Positions 35,845 through 45,282 of a stretch of 64,000 nucleotides of DNA are shown here, in pieces. Both the position numbers and the translations under genes were made by a program. The stretch comes from SYOC01 sp964441775 (GTDB lineage Bacteria; Desulfobacterota; Binatia; Bin18): positions 186,001 to 250,000 of the forward strand of contig CAYTVL010000004.1 in the NCBI GenBank assembly GCA_964441775.1, given 5' to 3'. Every line of letters begins with the position of its first letter. Positions within the stretch are counted from its first letter, which is position 1. The notes beneath the pieces are model-generated. The model was not told the DNA's origin. It did not search any database and saw only the letters and a program-made list of their open reading frames with translations.

Positions 35845-36996
35845 CTAATGCAACCCGTACACCTTGGCAACACTGTCGCCCAGCAGATTTTTGCGAGCGA
35901 CATCGGACAGCGATGACACTAAGTTGTCGAGCGCCTCCAGATAATTGCCGGGATGGTCGAAATGCGGAAAATCCGTGGCCCAGAAAAATTTGTCGTTGCC
36001 GACATGATCGACAATATGCGCCAGCGCCTTTTCGTCGGGATCGCCGGAGATCCAACATTGGCGCTTGAAATAGTAGCTGGGTTTTTCTTTCAATAGGACG
36101 CTTTTGCCGAGGGCAGTTTCAAATGTGGTGTCCATTCTGTCAAGCAAAGCGCCAATCCACCCTGCACCGGATTCCAGCAACACGACTTTGACGGTGGGAA
36201 ACTTCTCAAACAAGCCGTATTGGAACAAGGCGAACAGCGCCTGCTGTGGCCCCTGCCCTCCCAAAACGTTGTGATACCAATCCGCCCACTTCATATCTTT
36301 GAAGCGTTGGTAGACGCGCTTGGACGGATGCTCGGCCATCGGGTGAATACCCACCGGCACGCCGAGTTCCTGCGCCTTGGCCCAGAAGGGATCATGATCG
36401 GGATGGGCGTGGGCTTTCATGGTGAGCGTAAACGGCGCCACAAAGGCGCCCTTGCAGCCGGCTTTCACCGAGCGCTCCAGCTCGTCGGCGGCAGCCTGTC
36501 CATCAGCCAGCGAGATATGCGCGATAGGGATCAAGCGCTCTTTGTAGTCCGAACAAAAGTCGACGATCCAGCGGTTGTACGCTCTGGCATACGCCAATGA
36601 CAAACCGGGGTCTTCGGTTTCGCATTCCCACGTGAGCCCGATACTGGGGTAGAGAATCGAAGCCCGGAGCCCTTCGCGGTCGAGCAACTCCACCCGTTCT
36701 TTCGGGAACATAGAACCAAACGGGGCGGCATCCTTATAGGTGAGCTTCATCGAGGCGGTAATTTCCTCGGTGTCGCGTCCCATACCGCCAAGCAGCGTGA
36801 AAGTTTTCAGGTTGAAGAACTTCGAGGGACGCCCGCCAATTTCCAGATACTCTTGGTCGTCATCGTTGACCCGGACACGGATCGCGCGATCTCGATACTG
36901 CGGGTCGATATATTTTTCCCAAGTGTCAGGCGGCTCCAAAATATGACCGTCGGCGTCGATGATATTGTTGTGATTGAGATGAGGTAATGTGGACAT
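35845..36996 (-). CDS. Amidohydrolase 2-family metal hydrolase/decarboxylase (copy 1)
   Basis: This 383-residue TIM-barrel amidohydrolase-2 protein has metal motif DADGHILEP (D14, D16, H18), a His in GIHPMAEHP, and the active-site Asp in WATDFPHFDHPG. Family members hydrolyse or decarboxylate aromatic or ring-cleavage acids. It is a tandem copy of the gene upstream (36999-38196), with 33 bases between. The ribosome site is AAAGGAG. Substrate unknown. Confidence 0.87.
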   Translation of the reverse strand: MSTLPHLNHNNIIDADGHILEPPDTWEKYIDPQYRDRAIRVRVNDDDQEYLEIGGRPSKFFNLKTFTLLGGMGRDTEEITASMKLTYKDAAPFGSMFPKERVELLDREGLRASILYPSIGLTWECETEDPGLSLAYARAYNRWIVDFCSDYKERLIPIAHISLADGQAAADELERSVKAGCKGAFVAPFTLTMKAHAHPDHDPFWAKAQELGVPVGIHPMAEHPSKRVYQRFKDMKWADWYHNVLGGQGPQQALFALFQYGLFEKFPTVKVVLLESGAGWIGALLDRMDTTFETALGKSVLLKEKPSYYFKRQCWISGDPDEKALAHIVDHVGNDKFFWATDFPHFDHPGNYLEALDNLVSSLSDVARKNLLGDSVAKVYGLH

Positions 36997-37029
36997 GCCT
37001 ACACTCCTTTCGTTCTTTTTAGGGACTCT

Positions 37030-38196
37030 CTAACTATTGAGTCCGTACACTTGGGCAACATTGTCTCCAAGAATTCCGCGTCTCGCGTGCTCGGGAAGCT
37101 GCGCGACCAGTTTATCGAGGTCAGCCATATAGTCTTGCGTGTGATCGTCATGCGGATAATCCGTCGCCCAAAAGAATTTATCTTTACCGACATGTTCGAT
37201 GATATGCGCCACCGCCGTTTCATCAGGGTCTGCGGAAATCCAGCACTGTCGTTGGAAATAGAAACTCGGTTTCTCTTTGAGCGGCACGCTCTTGCCGAGC
37301 GCCGTAATATACGCCGCGTCCATACGATCGATCATATGACCAATCCAGCCCGCGCCCGATTCCAACATCACCACTTTCACTTTGGGGAAACGGTCAAATA
37401 ACCCATACTGAAACAGCCCGAGGAAGGCTTGTTGTGGGCCCTGCCCCCCCAGTACGTCGTACCACCACTCACCCCATTTGGCCAGTTCACGAAATCGTTG
37501 GTACACGCGCCGCTTGGGCGGCTCAGCCACGGGATGAATCGCTACGGGTAAGCCGAGGTCTTGCGCCGCTGACCAGAAAGAATCGTAGTCGGGGTGTGCA
37601 TGCGCTTTGTCAGTAAGAGTATAGGGCGCAACAAACACGCCTTTACAGCCGGCTTTCGCCACGCGTTCAACTTCTTGTGTTGCCGCAGCGCTATCAGCCA
37701 AAGAGATGTGGGCGATTGGGACGAGGCGCCCCTGGGAATCGGAGCAGAAATCCACCACCCAGCGGTTGTAGGCGCGGCAATACGCCATCGCCAAGGCGGG
37801 GTCCTCTACTTCGCTCTCCCATTCCAGCGAAAGCGTCGGGTAGATAACCGCTTTGTCTAATCCTTCCATGTCAAGTAGCTGCACACGTTCTTTCGGGTCA
37901 TTGCCGCCAAATGGGATAGTGTCTTTGTAAGGGACGTCGAGATACTTCTCTCGCTCTTCGAAGGTGAACCCCATAGTCCGTCCACGAGTCAAGAGTTCCG
38001 CAGTGAGATAACGTGCAGGTCTCCCGTCAATTTGCATCCGCTCTCTCCCATCGGTATCTCTCCCCATGCAAATAGCGCGGTCGCGAAATTGCGGGTCAAT
38101 ATAGTTTACCCATAGATCATGGGGCTCATTGATGTGTCCGTCGGCATCGATCACGCCCGAATGGATGGTGCGTGTCGTCTTCGGCATCGGCCTCAT
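37030..38196 (-). CDS. Amidohydrolase 2-family metal hydrolase/decarboxylase (copy 2)
   Basis: This 388-residue homolog of copy 1 shares its layout: DADGHINEPHDLW (D17, D19, H21), the conserved segment VMLESGAGWIGHM and the Asp in WATDYPHDDHT. Both copies share many identical blocks (for example VLGGQGPQQA and KEKPS), so they arose by duplication and probably act on related compounds or as a heteromer. Start after AAGGAG. The upstream gap carries a 17-bp palindrome (38232-38248) that may control this operon. Confidence 0.87.
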   Translation of the reverse strand: MRPMPKTTRTIHSGVIDADGHINEPHDLWVNYIDPQFRDRAICMGRDTDGRERMQIDGRPARYLTAELLTRGRTMGFTFEEREKYLDVPYKDTIPFGGNDPKERVQLLDMEGLDKAVIYPTLSLEWESEVEDPALAMAYCRAYNRWVVDFCSDSQGRLVPIAHISLADSAAATQEVERVAKAGCKGVFVAPYTLTDKAHAHPDYDSFWSAAQDLGLPVAIHPVAEPPKRRVYQRFRELAKWGEWWYDVLGGQGPQQAFLGLFQYGLFDRFPKVKVVMLESGAGWIGHMIDRMDAAYITALGKSVPLKEKPSFYFQRQCWISADPDETAVAHIIEHVGKDKFFWATDYPHDDHTQDYMADLDKLVAQLPEHARRGILGDNVAQVYGLNS

Positions 38197-38231
38197 AAAG
38201 TAATGCTCCTTATCGATGAATGTTATCGTCG

Positions 38232-38248
38232 GGTTCGTATTATGAACC
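38232..38248. promoter_or_regulatory. 17-bp near-palindrome, candidate operator
   Basis: GGTTCGTATTATGAACC is symmetrical around 38240 with 7 of 8 arm positions matching. It lies between the divergent amidohydrolase and NTF2-like genes, 36 bases before the start of the former, and contains a -10-like CATAAT on the minus strand. Its form fits a dimeric repressor. Confidence 0.5.
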
Positions 38249-38307
38249 TCGCAGTTTCATATCGTACCGAGTCGGAGAGTCAAGAGGAATCCGTGTTTGC
38301 TGATCTC

Positions 38308-38335
38308 TTGCTTCTTCAAGCGAGTGTACTATAAA
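38308..38335 (+). promoter_or_regulatory. Predicted promoter of the NTF2-like gene
   Basis: A -35 box TTGCTT (38308-38313) and a -10 box TATAAA (38330-38335) are spaced by 16 bases, 53 bases before the start at 38389. Confidence 0.45.
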
Positions 38336-38388
38336 TCGGAGGACAAACCCTAACCGCGCGCTAATGCAAGTGCGCAAAGGAGGCAGAT

Positions 38389-38790
38389 ATGAGCGCAGCA
38401 GATAACAAGAAGATTGTTCTCAGCTTCTTTGAGAATTTTTCCGCTGGCAAAGCAGCAGAGGCCCTAGGTCAAATGTCGGACACCGCGACATGGACTGTCA
38501 TGGGCCGGCCAGAGACCTTTGCTTTAGCCGGCACAAAAACCAAAGCCGAATTTACGCAACTGCTTCAAGGCATCGGCGCGGTTATGCCTAAAGGGTTGCG
38601 TTTAACGCCAAAGGGCGTCACGGCAGAAGGCGATCGCGTCGCGGTTGAAGCCGAGTCATACGGTGAGCATGCAAACGGGAAAGTCTATAACAACCAATAC
38701 CACTTCCTGATTGAAGTCCGTGACGGGAAAATCCAGGCCGTCCGTGAATACCTCGATACGATTCACGCGAAAGACGTACTGGTCGGTTAA
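38389..38790 (+). CDS. SnoaL-like/NTF2-like protein
   Basis: This 133-residue protein has the cone-like NTF2 fold, with an N-terminal helix ending FFENFSAGKAAEAL and the beta segment VTAEGDRVAVEAESYG, typical of ketosteroid isomerase-related SnoaL proteins. Such proteins act as isomerases, hydrolases or binding proteins. The AAAGGAGG ribosome site is strong. It diverges from the amidohydrolase pair; a terminator-like hairpin follows at 38816-38844. Confidence 0.8.
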   Translation: MSAADNKKIVLSFFENFSAGKAAEALGQMSDTATWTVMGRPETFALAGTKTKAEFTQLLQGIGAVMPKGLRLTPKGVTAEGDRVAVEAESYGEHANGKVYNNQYHFLIEVRDGKIQAVREYLDTIHAKDVLVG

Positions 38791-38815
38791 CAATATTCAC
38801 ATGAGCAAATAACGC

Positions 38816-38844
38816 AAGAGGCGAGGCGCCCCGCGCCTCTTCTT
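38816..38844 (+). terminator. Weak terminator after the NTF2-like gene
   Basis: AAGAGGCG (38816-38823) pairs with CGCCTCTT (38834-38841), followed by only CTT. It lies between two convergent genes. Confidence 0.4.
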
Positions 38845-38918
38845 ATGACGGCAAACGCGCCAGCTCGGTCTCGGCTTGGGCGGCGCGGGCTTCGGCTGCC
38901 CTGCGCGCGCAGATCACA

Positions 38919-39998
38919 TTAGGCTTGCGTAATTGCTGACAACTTCCATTCACCGTTGCCGGCAGGGCGCGTGAAGGTCCAGAACTCCTCAAACTTGCTT
39001 GGCTCGGTTTTGCTGCCGCGTACGACATCTCCGGTCGAGTCGTTGATGTCGTAATCAAGACAGTTGGCATAGAAGTATACCGTGGCAAAATCCTGTCCAC
39101 TTTCTTGCCATGCCTCAGAAATTTCACACGTGCGTACAGCGATATTCTCCACATGATTGAGCAGGTGCTCGCGTTGTAACCGCTCGACATCGTTCTGGAG
39201 CTTCGCCGCAACCTCATCTGTTAGCTGTCCACGAATGGGGCTCACGTCACGAGCTGACCACGCCGCCTGCAAGCGAAAGAAAAAGTCCATGGCCTGATCG
39301 CAAAACCGTTGGGGGTCGAAATTGTGATCAAGCACACGAATTTGCTCAACGCCGCGATTAACCTCACGCTCCTGGACCGGGGGCAGAGCAATCACATTAT
39401 CTTGTCGCACCGGACGTTCAGATGGCCAATCTTGCCGATATTCTCCCGCATACCCAGCTCCAGAGTAGTCCCCACCGGCGAACGAGGAACGGCGGGAGAT
39501 CCAGCGATAGGCAAGATACGCTAATCCGCCAAGCAATAATAAGTCAAATAGTCCTGGTCCACCGTAACCTCCACCATAGCCGCCGCCATAGCCGCCGCCA
39601 TAATATGGGCTGGGGCTGGCGAAACCTAGTGAGCGAAACAACATGTTTCCCACCATACCGCCGACAAATCCACCTGCGACGCCGCGCCAGAAACTGCTTC
39701 CACCAGAAGGCGCTGGCTGCGAATAGGGCATCGGACGCGAATAGGGTTCCTCGGGGCGCGGGGTAGACGGGCGAGCAAAGGAAGAAGAGGGCGAACTTTC
39801 ACGGTTGCCAAACATGCTGCTAGATCCGGGAGAAGATGGCCGTGCGGGCGCGGAAAAACTGCGCGATCCCCGGCTGCCGAACGATCCTCCTCCACCTACA
39901 CGAGCTTCGGCCTCGCTTCCTAGGCTCCAGAGACAGAGGACAAGCGCAACGATACTCCCGAGCATCATCGCTTTTTCTCGGTACATATTCTCCTTCAT
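38919..39998 (-). CDS. Tim44-domain exported/membrane protein
   Basis: This 359-residue protein starts at 39998, where GAGGAG lies upstream. An N-terminal signal or anchor (hydrophobic IVALVLCLWSLG, then EAEA) is followed by a Ser/Pro-rich part, two short hydrophobic segments (FVGGMVGNMLF and GLFDLLLLGGLAYLAYRW) with a GGGY-repeat between, and a C-terminal Tim44-like domain from about 225. Bacterial Tim44-like proteins are little understood; an envelope role is likely. It stands directly downstream of an OB-fold exported protein (59 bases), suggesting an operon. Confidence 0.82.
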   Translation of the reverse strand: MKENMYREKAMMLGSIVALVLCLWSLGSEAEARVGGGGSFGSRGSRSFSAPARPSSPGSSSMFGNRESSPSSSFARPSTPRPEEPYSRPMPYSQPAPSGGSSFWRGVAGGFVGGMVGNMLFRSLGFASPSPYYGGGYGGGYGGGYGGPGLFDLLLLGGLAYLAYRWISRRSSFAGGDYSGAGYAGEYRQDWPSERPVRQDNVIALPPVQEREVNRGVEQIRVLDHNFDPQRFCDQAMDFFFRLQAAWSARDVSPIRGQLTDEVAAKLQNDVERLQREHLLNHVENIAVRTCEISEAWQESGQDFATVYFYANCLDYDINDSTGDVVRGSKTEPSKFEEFWTFTRPAGNGEWKLSAITQA

Positions 39999-40057
39999 GG
40001 TAACTATTCTCCTCTGGACTTTAGACGACACTCTCCGTCATTGTGTTCAGCGCGAGA

Positions 40058-40573
40058 TCACTGCGGCAGATACATGCCTCGCGGCAAGATTCCAGTCGGT
40101 ACGTTCGGAGTCCCTGGGGCCTGTCCGCTTGTCGCCCCTCCTGTATTGTTCCCACTTCCAGTTCCCCCTCTCCTTCTGCTCCTTCCTGCTCGGACCCGGC
40201 GAAACAACACCCCAGCCTCTTCGTACCCAGCCTCCGAAACACGTTCAACTTTCTCTGGAAGGACGACATTTTTCTCCGCAACAAACAAGCCGCTCACACG
40301 GCATACGTCTCCTTGCAGACATTTCGGTGTTTGGGAAACCAGGATCGAGAGAGTGGCGCCTTTGTCATTCACCAGGTCGAAGGTCGTATAGGACGCGTCT
40401 CCATACCGAGTCACGACATTCGCCACTTCCCCCGTCACCGTGACGGTTTGCTGATCAAATGCGCTGGGGTTCTGACGAATCTCTACGATCGAGTGCGCGA
40501 ACGCTTCGCTTGTCGTCACGGTCAAGATTATCAAATTACTCACCATCCATCGCCAAGAGAATCGAGCGGTCAT
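40058..40573 (-). CDS. Exported OB-fold (tRNA_anti-like) protein
   Basis: The product of about 171 residues carries a signal peptide (to AFAHS), then an OB-fold of the tRNA_anti type (QQTVTVTGEVANVV, YTTFDLVNDKGATLSI). The tail is Gly/Arg/Asn-rich (RRRGGTGSGNNTGG). ATG 40573 has a GGAG site six bases upstream and is preferred over ATG 40579. Similar exported OB-fold proteins occur in envelopes of many bacteria. It lies upstream of the Tim44-domain gene. Confidence 0.72.
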   Translation of the reverse strand: MTARFSWRWMVSNLIILTVTTSEAFAHSIVEIRQNPSAFDQQTVTVTGEVANVVTRYGDASYTTFDLVNDKGATLSILVSQTPKCLQGDVCRVSGLFVAEKNVVLPEKVERVSEAGYEEAGVLFRRVRAGRSRRRGGTGSGNNTGGATSGQAPGTPNVPTGILPRGMYLPQ

Positions 40574-40674
40574 ATTCATCTCCGATTTACCTCAACTCTT
40601 GATCCCTACAACACGGCGATTTTTTCCATGCTAGCGCATTTACTCATGGCGAAGCGAGACAGGGCCCGCTTCTC

Positions 40675-43600
40675 TCATGATCGAAGCATCGCGCGCATCA
40701 GTCCTATCAACACGACAGAGACCGCTGCCGTTCGTGCACGCAGCCAAGGCATCCATCGACCAAAGAGAAAATGTGAAAATCGCAGTCCACGAAAATCATC
40801 AAAGAAAGAATACACCACCGGAGTCACCAACAGCGTGATTAGGAGACACAGGGCTTGCCCTCCCACCACCACGGTGGCCAGCGAGGCGCGTGAGGCGGCT
40901 CCGTCGCCACGCCCCAGTGCAATCGGCAACATGCCTGCGATAATTGTCAACGTGGTCATGAGGATAGGGCGCAGCCGCACCCGGTCTGCCGTCAATTGCG
41001 CCTCGTGGCGCGTCATTCCTTGCGCCCGGAGATGGTTCGTGTAATCCACTTGCAGGATGGCGTTTTTCTTCACCACGCCCATCAAGAGAAAAACGCCGAG
41101 GATGCTATAAATGCTCAAAGGGTTATCTGTCAGAATGAGGCTCAAGACCCCGAACGGCAAACTTAAAAACATCGAGACCATAATGGTGACAGGATGGATG
41201 AAACTTTCAAACTGCGCCGCAAGCACGATGTAAATGAAGACCAAACTTAAGACGAACGCGATGGCAAAATTCTGCAACGCCTCGATCATAATCTTTCCGC
41301 GCCCCAGATACGCCGTGGCGTACTCTGGTCCAAGATTGAGTGCTTTTGCCCCAGCGTTACCCTGGAGCATGGCCTCGCCTAACGATTTGTTATGTAGATT
41401 CGACACCACAGTGACTTGTCGCTCTTGCGCGTAACGATCAATTTGCGCTGGACTCTTGCCTGTGACGAGAGAGGTGACGTTGCTCAAACGCACCAGCTCG
41501 CCATTACCCGCCGGAACCATCAATTCCGCCACCGTGGCGCTATCTTTACGCGCCTCGGGTCGCAGCCGCAGCCGCACGTTATATTGCTCACCTCCCTCGC
41601 GATAAAAGGAGATGCGCTCCCCTCCTACCTGGGTGCGCAACGCCGCAGCCACATCTTCTACTCGCACGCCTAAGTCGGATGCTTTCTTTCGATCGATCTG
41701 CACCTGCACCTCCGGGTGGCGCAGGGCTTGCCCTGTGTCTACATCGACAAAACCTGGAATAGCCGACAACTGCTGAATCAGCGCGGTCGCCGCTTGGTCC
41801 AAGACGTTAAGGTCCGGCCCTCTGATCAGTAAATTAAACGGCGTCTGACGGAATCCGCCGCCTTGGATCGTGCCCAGAATTTGCACGCTTAAGCGGATGT
41901 CTGGATACTTTTTCAATAACGCGCGCACCTCTTGCATGATCGCCATCTGCGAGCGCATCCGCTGCGAGAGATGCGAGAGTCCTACATAAATCGACGCATC
42001 GGTCACGTTGCTGATGTATTGGCCACGCACTCCCACGGTCGTGAACAAATGCACGACTTCAGGAATCTGCCGCAGATCGGCTTCAATCTTCTGTAACAGC
42101 ACATCACTGCGCTCCAACGACGCCCCCGGCGGCATTTCAGCGATCACTTCAAACTCGCTCATGTCGTCATCCTGAAAGACTTCGACTTTGGTGATGCGTA
42201 ACAAAGGAAACAATGAGCAGAAAATCAGGACCGCCCCAAACAGAGTCACGAAGCGATGGCGCAAGCACCATGTCAATACCTGCTCATAGCCGCGCTCTAA
42301 AGCCGCATAGGCTTGCGATTCGCGTGCAACTTGGTGATGCGATGACACTTTGAGGAAACGTGAGCACAACATCGGCACTAGGGTAAAAGCCACCACCAAT
42401 GACACCAGAATGGCAAAGGTCATGGTCATTCCAAAGCTATAAAAGAAGCGGCCGACCACCGCGCCCATGAACGCCACCGGCAGGAAGATCACCACCAGAG
42501 ACAACGTCGTCGCCATCACCGCCAAAGCGATTTCCTTCGTGCCTTCTATGGCGGCGTCCCACGCCGAGCGTTGCTCTTCTTCCATGTGGCGAAAGATGTT
42601 TTCCAGCACAATAATCGCGTCATCAATGACAATGCCGGTCGAGAGCGACAACGCCATCATTGTCATGTTGTTGAGGGTAAAGCCCATGTAGCGAATGAGG
42701 GTAAACGTGGCGATGATTGATGACGGAATAGAAACCGCCGTGATCAACGCGCTGCGCCAGTTGCGAATAAAGAACAGGACAACGAGCGCCGCAAGAAAGC
42801 CGCCGAGCAGCAAATGTTCTTGCACTTCCTGCATGGAGCGGCGGATAAACCGCGACTGATCGCGCACCACCTGGAAGCGGATGTCCTGCGGCAGGGTTTT
42901 CTTGATGTCTTCAAGCCTCGCCAGGACGCGGTCCACCACTTCCACCGTGTTCGTGCCCGATTGTTTACGAATCAAGAGGGCCACGGCGTTCTCCCCATCC
43001 AACCGCGACAAAGTGCGGGCCTCTTCTTCGCCATCGAGCGCATAACCGACATCTTTGATGCGCACCGGGGCGCCTTTGACATCGGCAACAATCACATTAT
43101 TAAACTCGCTCGCTTCCTCGACCCGACCCAACGTACGCAGCCCTTCTTCTCGGTTTTCCCAGGTCAAGCGCCCGCCAGGGATTTCCGTGTTTTGCTTGCG
43201 AACCGCCTCTTTGACCTGCTGGATCGAGAGATTGTACGCCGTCAACCGATCCGGATCGACATAAATCTGAATCTCGCGTTTGCGGTCCCCCACCAAAGTT
43301 ACAGCCCCAATGTCCTTGACCGTTTCCAGTTGACGTTTCACTTTTTTATCGGCGATCTCGGTCACTTCCCGCGGCAGCCGGGCCCCGGAAATCACAATCG
43401 CCATGATCGGTGACGCATCGGGATCAAACCGTTCAATGACCGGCGCGTCGGTCCCGGGCGGAAAGTCGCGCATGACCGTGGCCACTTTCTCCCGCACTTC
43501 ATTGGCCGCAGTCTCGATGTCCTTCTCTAATACGAACGACACGAACACCTGCGACTGCCCCTCGATCGTCGTCGAGCGCAACTCATCGAGGCCACTGATC

Positions 43601-43818
43601 GTGTTGACGGCTTCTTCTATGCGTTTGGTAATTTGCGACTCAATCTCTTCGGGGCTCGCCCCTTCAAGTTGCGTCGTCACTGTTACGGTCGGAATGTCAA
43701 CCTTAGGAAAGAGATCAAGCCCTAAGGTTCGGAAGGAAGCAACCCCCAAGACGACGAGGGAGACAACCAACATTGTGGCGAACACCGGACGACGGATACA
43801 GATTTCTGATAATGACAT
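40675..43818 (-). CDS. RND-type efflux transporter, inner-membrane permease (HAE1 family)
   Basis: This 1047-residue proton-driven permease has the typical layout of 12 membrane helices and two large periplasmic loops. The proton-relay aspartates lie in GIVIDDAIIVLEN (about 396-408). It begins MSLSEICIRRPVFATMLVV and ends with a short cytoplasmic tail. It works with the adaptor encoded 30 bases upstream; no outer-membrane channel gene is visible. The start has a weak ribosome site. Substrate specificity unknown. Confidence 0.95.
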   Translation of the reverse strand: MSLSEICIRRPVFATMLVVSLVVLGVASFRTLGLDLFPKVDIPTVTVTTQLEGASPEEIESQITKRIEEAVNTISGLDELRSTTIEGQSQVFVSFVLEKDIETAANEVREKVATVMRDFPPGTDAPVIERFDPDASPIMAIVISGARLPREVTEIADKKVKRQLETVKDIGAVTLVGDRKREIQIYVDPDRLTAYNLSIQQVKEAVRKQNTEIPGGRLTWENREEGLRTLGRVEEASEFNNVIVADVKGAPVRIKDVGYALDGEEEARTLSRLDGENAVALLIRKQSGTNTVEVVDRVLARLEDIKKTLPQDIRFQVVRDQSRFIRRSMQEVQEHLLLGGFLAALVVLFFIRNWRSALITAVSIPSSIIATFTLIRYMGFTLNNMTMMALSLSTGIVIDDAIIVLENIFRHMEEEQRSAWDAAIEGTKEIALAVMATTLSLVVIFLPVAFMGAVVGRFFYSFGMTMTFAILVSLVVAFTLVPMLCSRFLKVSSHHQVARESQAYAALERGYEQVLTWCLRHRFVTLFGAVLIFCSLFPLLRITKVEVFQDDDMSEFEVIAEMPPGASLERSDVLLQKIEADLRQIPEVVHLFTTVGVRGQYISNVTDASIYVGLSHLSQRMRSQMAIMQEVRALLKKYPDIRLSVQILGTIQGGGFRQTPFNLLIRGPDLNVLDQAATALIQQLSAIPGFVDVDTGQALRHPEVQVQIDRKKASDLGVRVEDVAAALRTQVGGERISFYREGGEQYNVRLRLRPEARKDSATVAELMVPAGNGELVRLSNVTSLVTGKSPAQIDRYAQERQVTVVSNLHNKSLGEAMLQGNAGAKALNLGPEYATAYLGRGKIMIEALQNFAIAFVLSLVFIYIVLAAQFESFIHPVTIMVSMFLSLPFGVLSLILTDNPLSIYSILGVFLLMGVVKKNAILQVDYTNHLRAQGMTRHEAQLTADRVRLRPILMTTLTIIAGMLPIALGRGDGAASRASLATVVVGGQALCLLITLLVTPVVYSFFDDFRGLRFSHFLFGRWMPWLRARTAAVSVVLIGLMRAMLRS

Positions 43819-43848
43819 ATCGCTCGCTCACTTCATTCGCTCTTTGGG

Positions 43849-45030
43849 CTATCCGCCATTCACAATTTTTACTTTTGCTCCTTGGTACAATTGCGGCAGA
43901 CTCGCTGTCGCCACGAGGTCCCCAGCTTGCAGCCCTTCGGTGATCTCCACCCACCCTGCTTTTCTGACGCCGGTTTTCACTTGTCGCTCTTGGGCCATGC
44001 CGTCGCGCACCACAAACGCCTTCGTGATCCCCACATACGTGTACACCGCCTCTTCCGGAGCGAAGACGGCGTGCGGATTGACGCCGGTAAAAATCAACCC
44101 TTTGGCGAAAAACCCAGGCTTGAGCGTCCGCTCGACATTGGGCACCCGCGCCTCCACCGCCAAGGAGCGGGTTTGGACATCGACGGCGGGACTCACTCGT
44201 TGAATCACACCCGGAAACGTTTTCTCAGCGAACGCCTCAACCTGGATGTCCAACGGCTGCTCAACTCTGATCTCCGGAGCGAAGCGCTCAGGTACGGTTC
44301 CTTGAAACTTGAGGGGATCAGTAATGACCAAATGCAACATCGGGGTCTTGTCTTTGATCGTTTCGCCAATCGACACCAGTTTTTGGCGGACTTCTCCACC
44401 AATCGGGGCCATAATCTCTGTGTCGCTGATCCGCTTGCGCGCCAAATCCACCAGCGCGCGCAGCCGACCAAGGTCCGCCTCGCGCGCGCGCACTTGCGCT
44501 TCGATCGCGTCAAAACGACTCTGGGCAACATCCAGTTGGCTGGTGGCAATCACTCCTTCAGTGTGGAGCTGCTGAATACGTTTGAGATTCACATCCGCGT
44601 CGCGCCACTCGGCCTGCGCCTGCGCCAAGGCTTTGTTGCCGGCTTCCAGATTCGCCTCGGCCTGGATGAGCGCGAGACGCGCTTCTCGTTGGTCAAAACG
44701 AATGAGCGGCTGACCTTTCTTGACGCGATCACCAAGGTCCACAAAAATTTTCTCGATTGTGCCAGGCATCTCATTACTCACAGTTACCTCTTCCCAGCCG
44801 CTCAGGGTGCCGACCATCTCCACCGTGCGTCTGAGTTCGCGCGTTTCCACGGCCTGCGTCGTCACGGTAATCATGTGGTCGGCGGACGCCGGGACTGTCG
44901 GCTCTTGCGACTTGCCGCGCGAGCAGCCATGCACGAACAGACAAAGGAGAAAAAGTAAAAGGAGAATGAACCGCCGTTGAGAAAGAGAATACTTCACAAG
45001 ATCCATTACACGCTTGAATGCGCCCCTCAT
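43849..45030 (-). CDS. RND efflux periplasmic adaptor (MFP)
   Basis: This 393-residue adaptor has a signal segment with a lipobox-like LFVHGCSRG, so it may be lipid-anchored at the Cys. The biotinyl-lipoyl domain (GTIEKIFVDLGDRVKKGQPL) surrounds a long coiled-coil hairpin (about 110-200), and membrane-proximal domains follow. The ATG at 45030 and one at 45006 are both possible; neither has a strong ribosome site. It precedes the permease by 30 bases. Confidence 0.92.
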   Translation of the reverse strand: MRGAFKRVMDLVKYSLSQRRFILLLLFLLCLFVHGCSRGKSQEPTVPASADHMITVTTQAVETRELRRTVEMVGTLSGWEEVTVSNEMPGTIEKIFVDLGDRVKKGQPLIRFDQREARLALIQAEANLEAGNKALAQAQAEWRDADVNLKRIQQLHTEGVIATSQLDVAQSRFDAIEAQVRAREADLGRLRALVDLARKRISDTEIMAPIGGEVRQKLVSIGETIKDKTPMLHLVITDPLKFQGTVPERFAPEIRVEQPLDIQVEAFAEKTFPGVIQRVSPAVDVQTRSLAVEARVPNVERTLKPGFFAKGLIFTGVNPHAVFAPEEAVYTYVGITKAFVVRDGMAQERQVKTGVRKAGWVEITEGLQAGDLVATASLPQLYQGAKVKIVNGG

Positions 45031-45124
45031 GTGGGATCATCCCTATCATGCTCTCTGAGGGAGAAGAACCCCGGTTGAAGACCGGCTAGTATTTCATTGC
45101 ACTGATTTTGATGGGTGCAGCGCC

Positions 45125-45234
45125 GTCATGCCAGCCCTTCGACAAGCTCAGGATAAACTCCAGCTGGCATCCAGGAAGATTCAGCACTCACATCCGGTTA
45201 TGCCTCCTGGATTCCCGCTTGCGCGGGAATGACG
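45125..45234. repeat. Composite intergenic repeat with two hairpin types
   Basis: The 252-bp gap before the CoA-transferase stop contains CCCTTCGACAAGCTCAGG (45135-45152), the same core as the inverted repeat inside gene A, and CCTGGATTCCCGCTTGCG... with a perfect palindrome ATTCCCGC (45211-45218) and GCGGGAAT (45223-45230). GTCATGCCAGC and GCTGGCATCC flank the first core as an inverted pair. No gene is seen here. Confidence 0.7.
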
Positions 45235-45282
45235 CTTTCCTCATCCATCCTTACTAATTTATTCAGGACCAGGTAAGAATTG

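Noticed and set aside
40043..41044. 333-codon plus-strand frame across the OB-fold and RND genes
   Set aside because: It spans two minus-strand genes and the gap between them and has no domain.
43882..44958. Long plus-strand frame (358 codons) opposite the RND adaptor
   Set aside because: Low-complexity His/Arg-rich translation and no motif; the minus strand encodes a complete adaptor.
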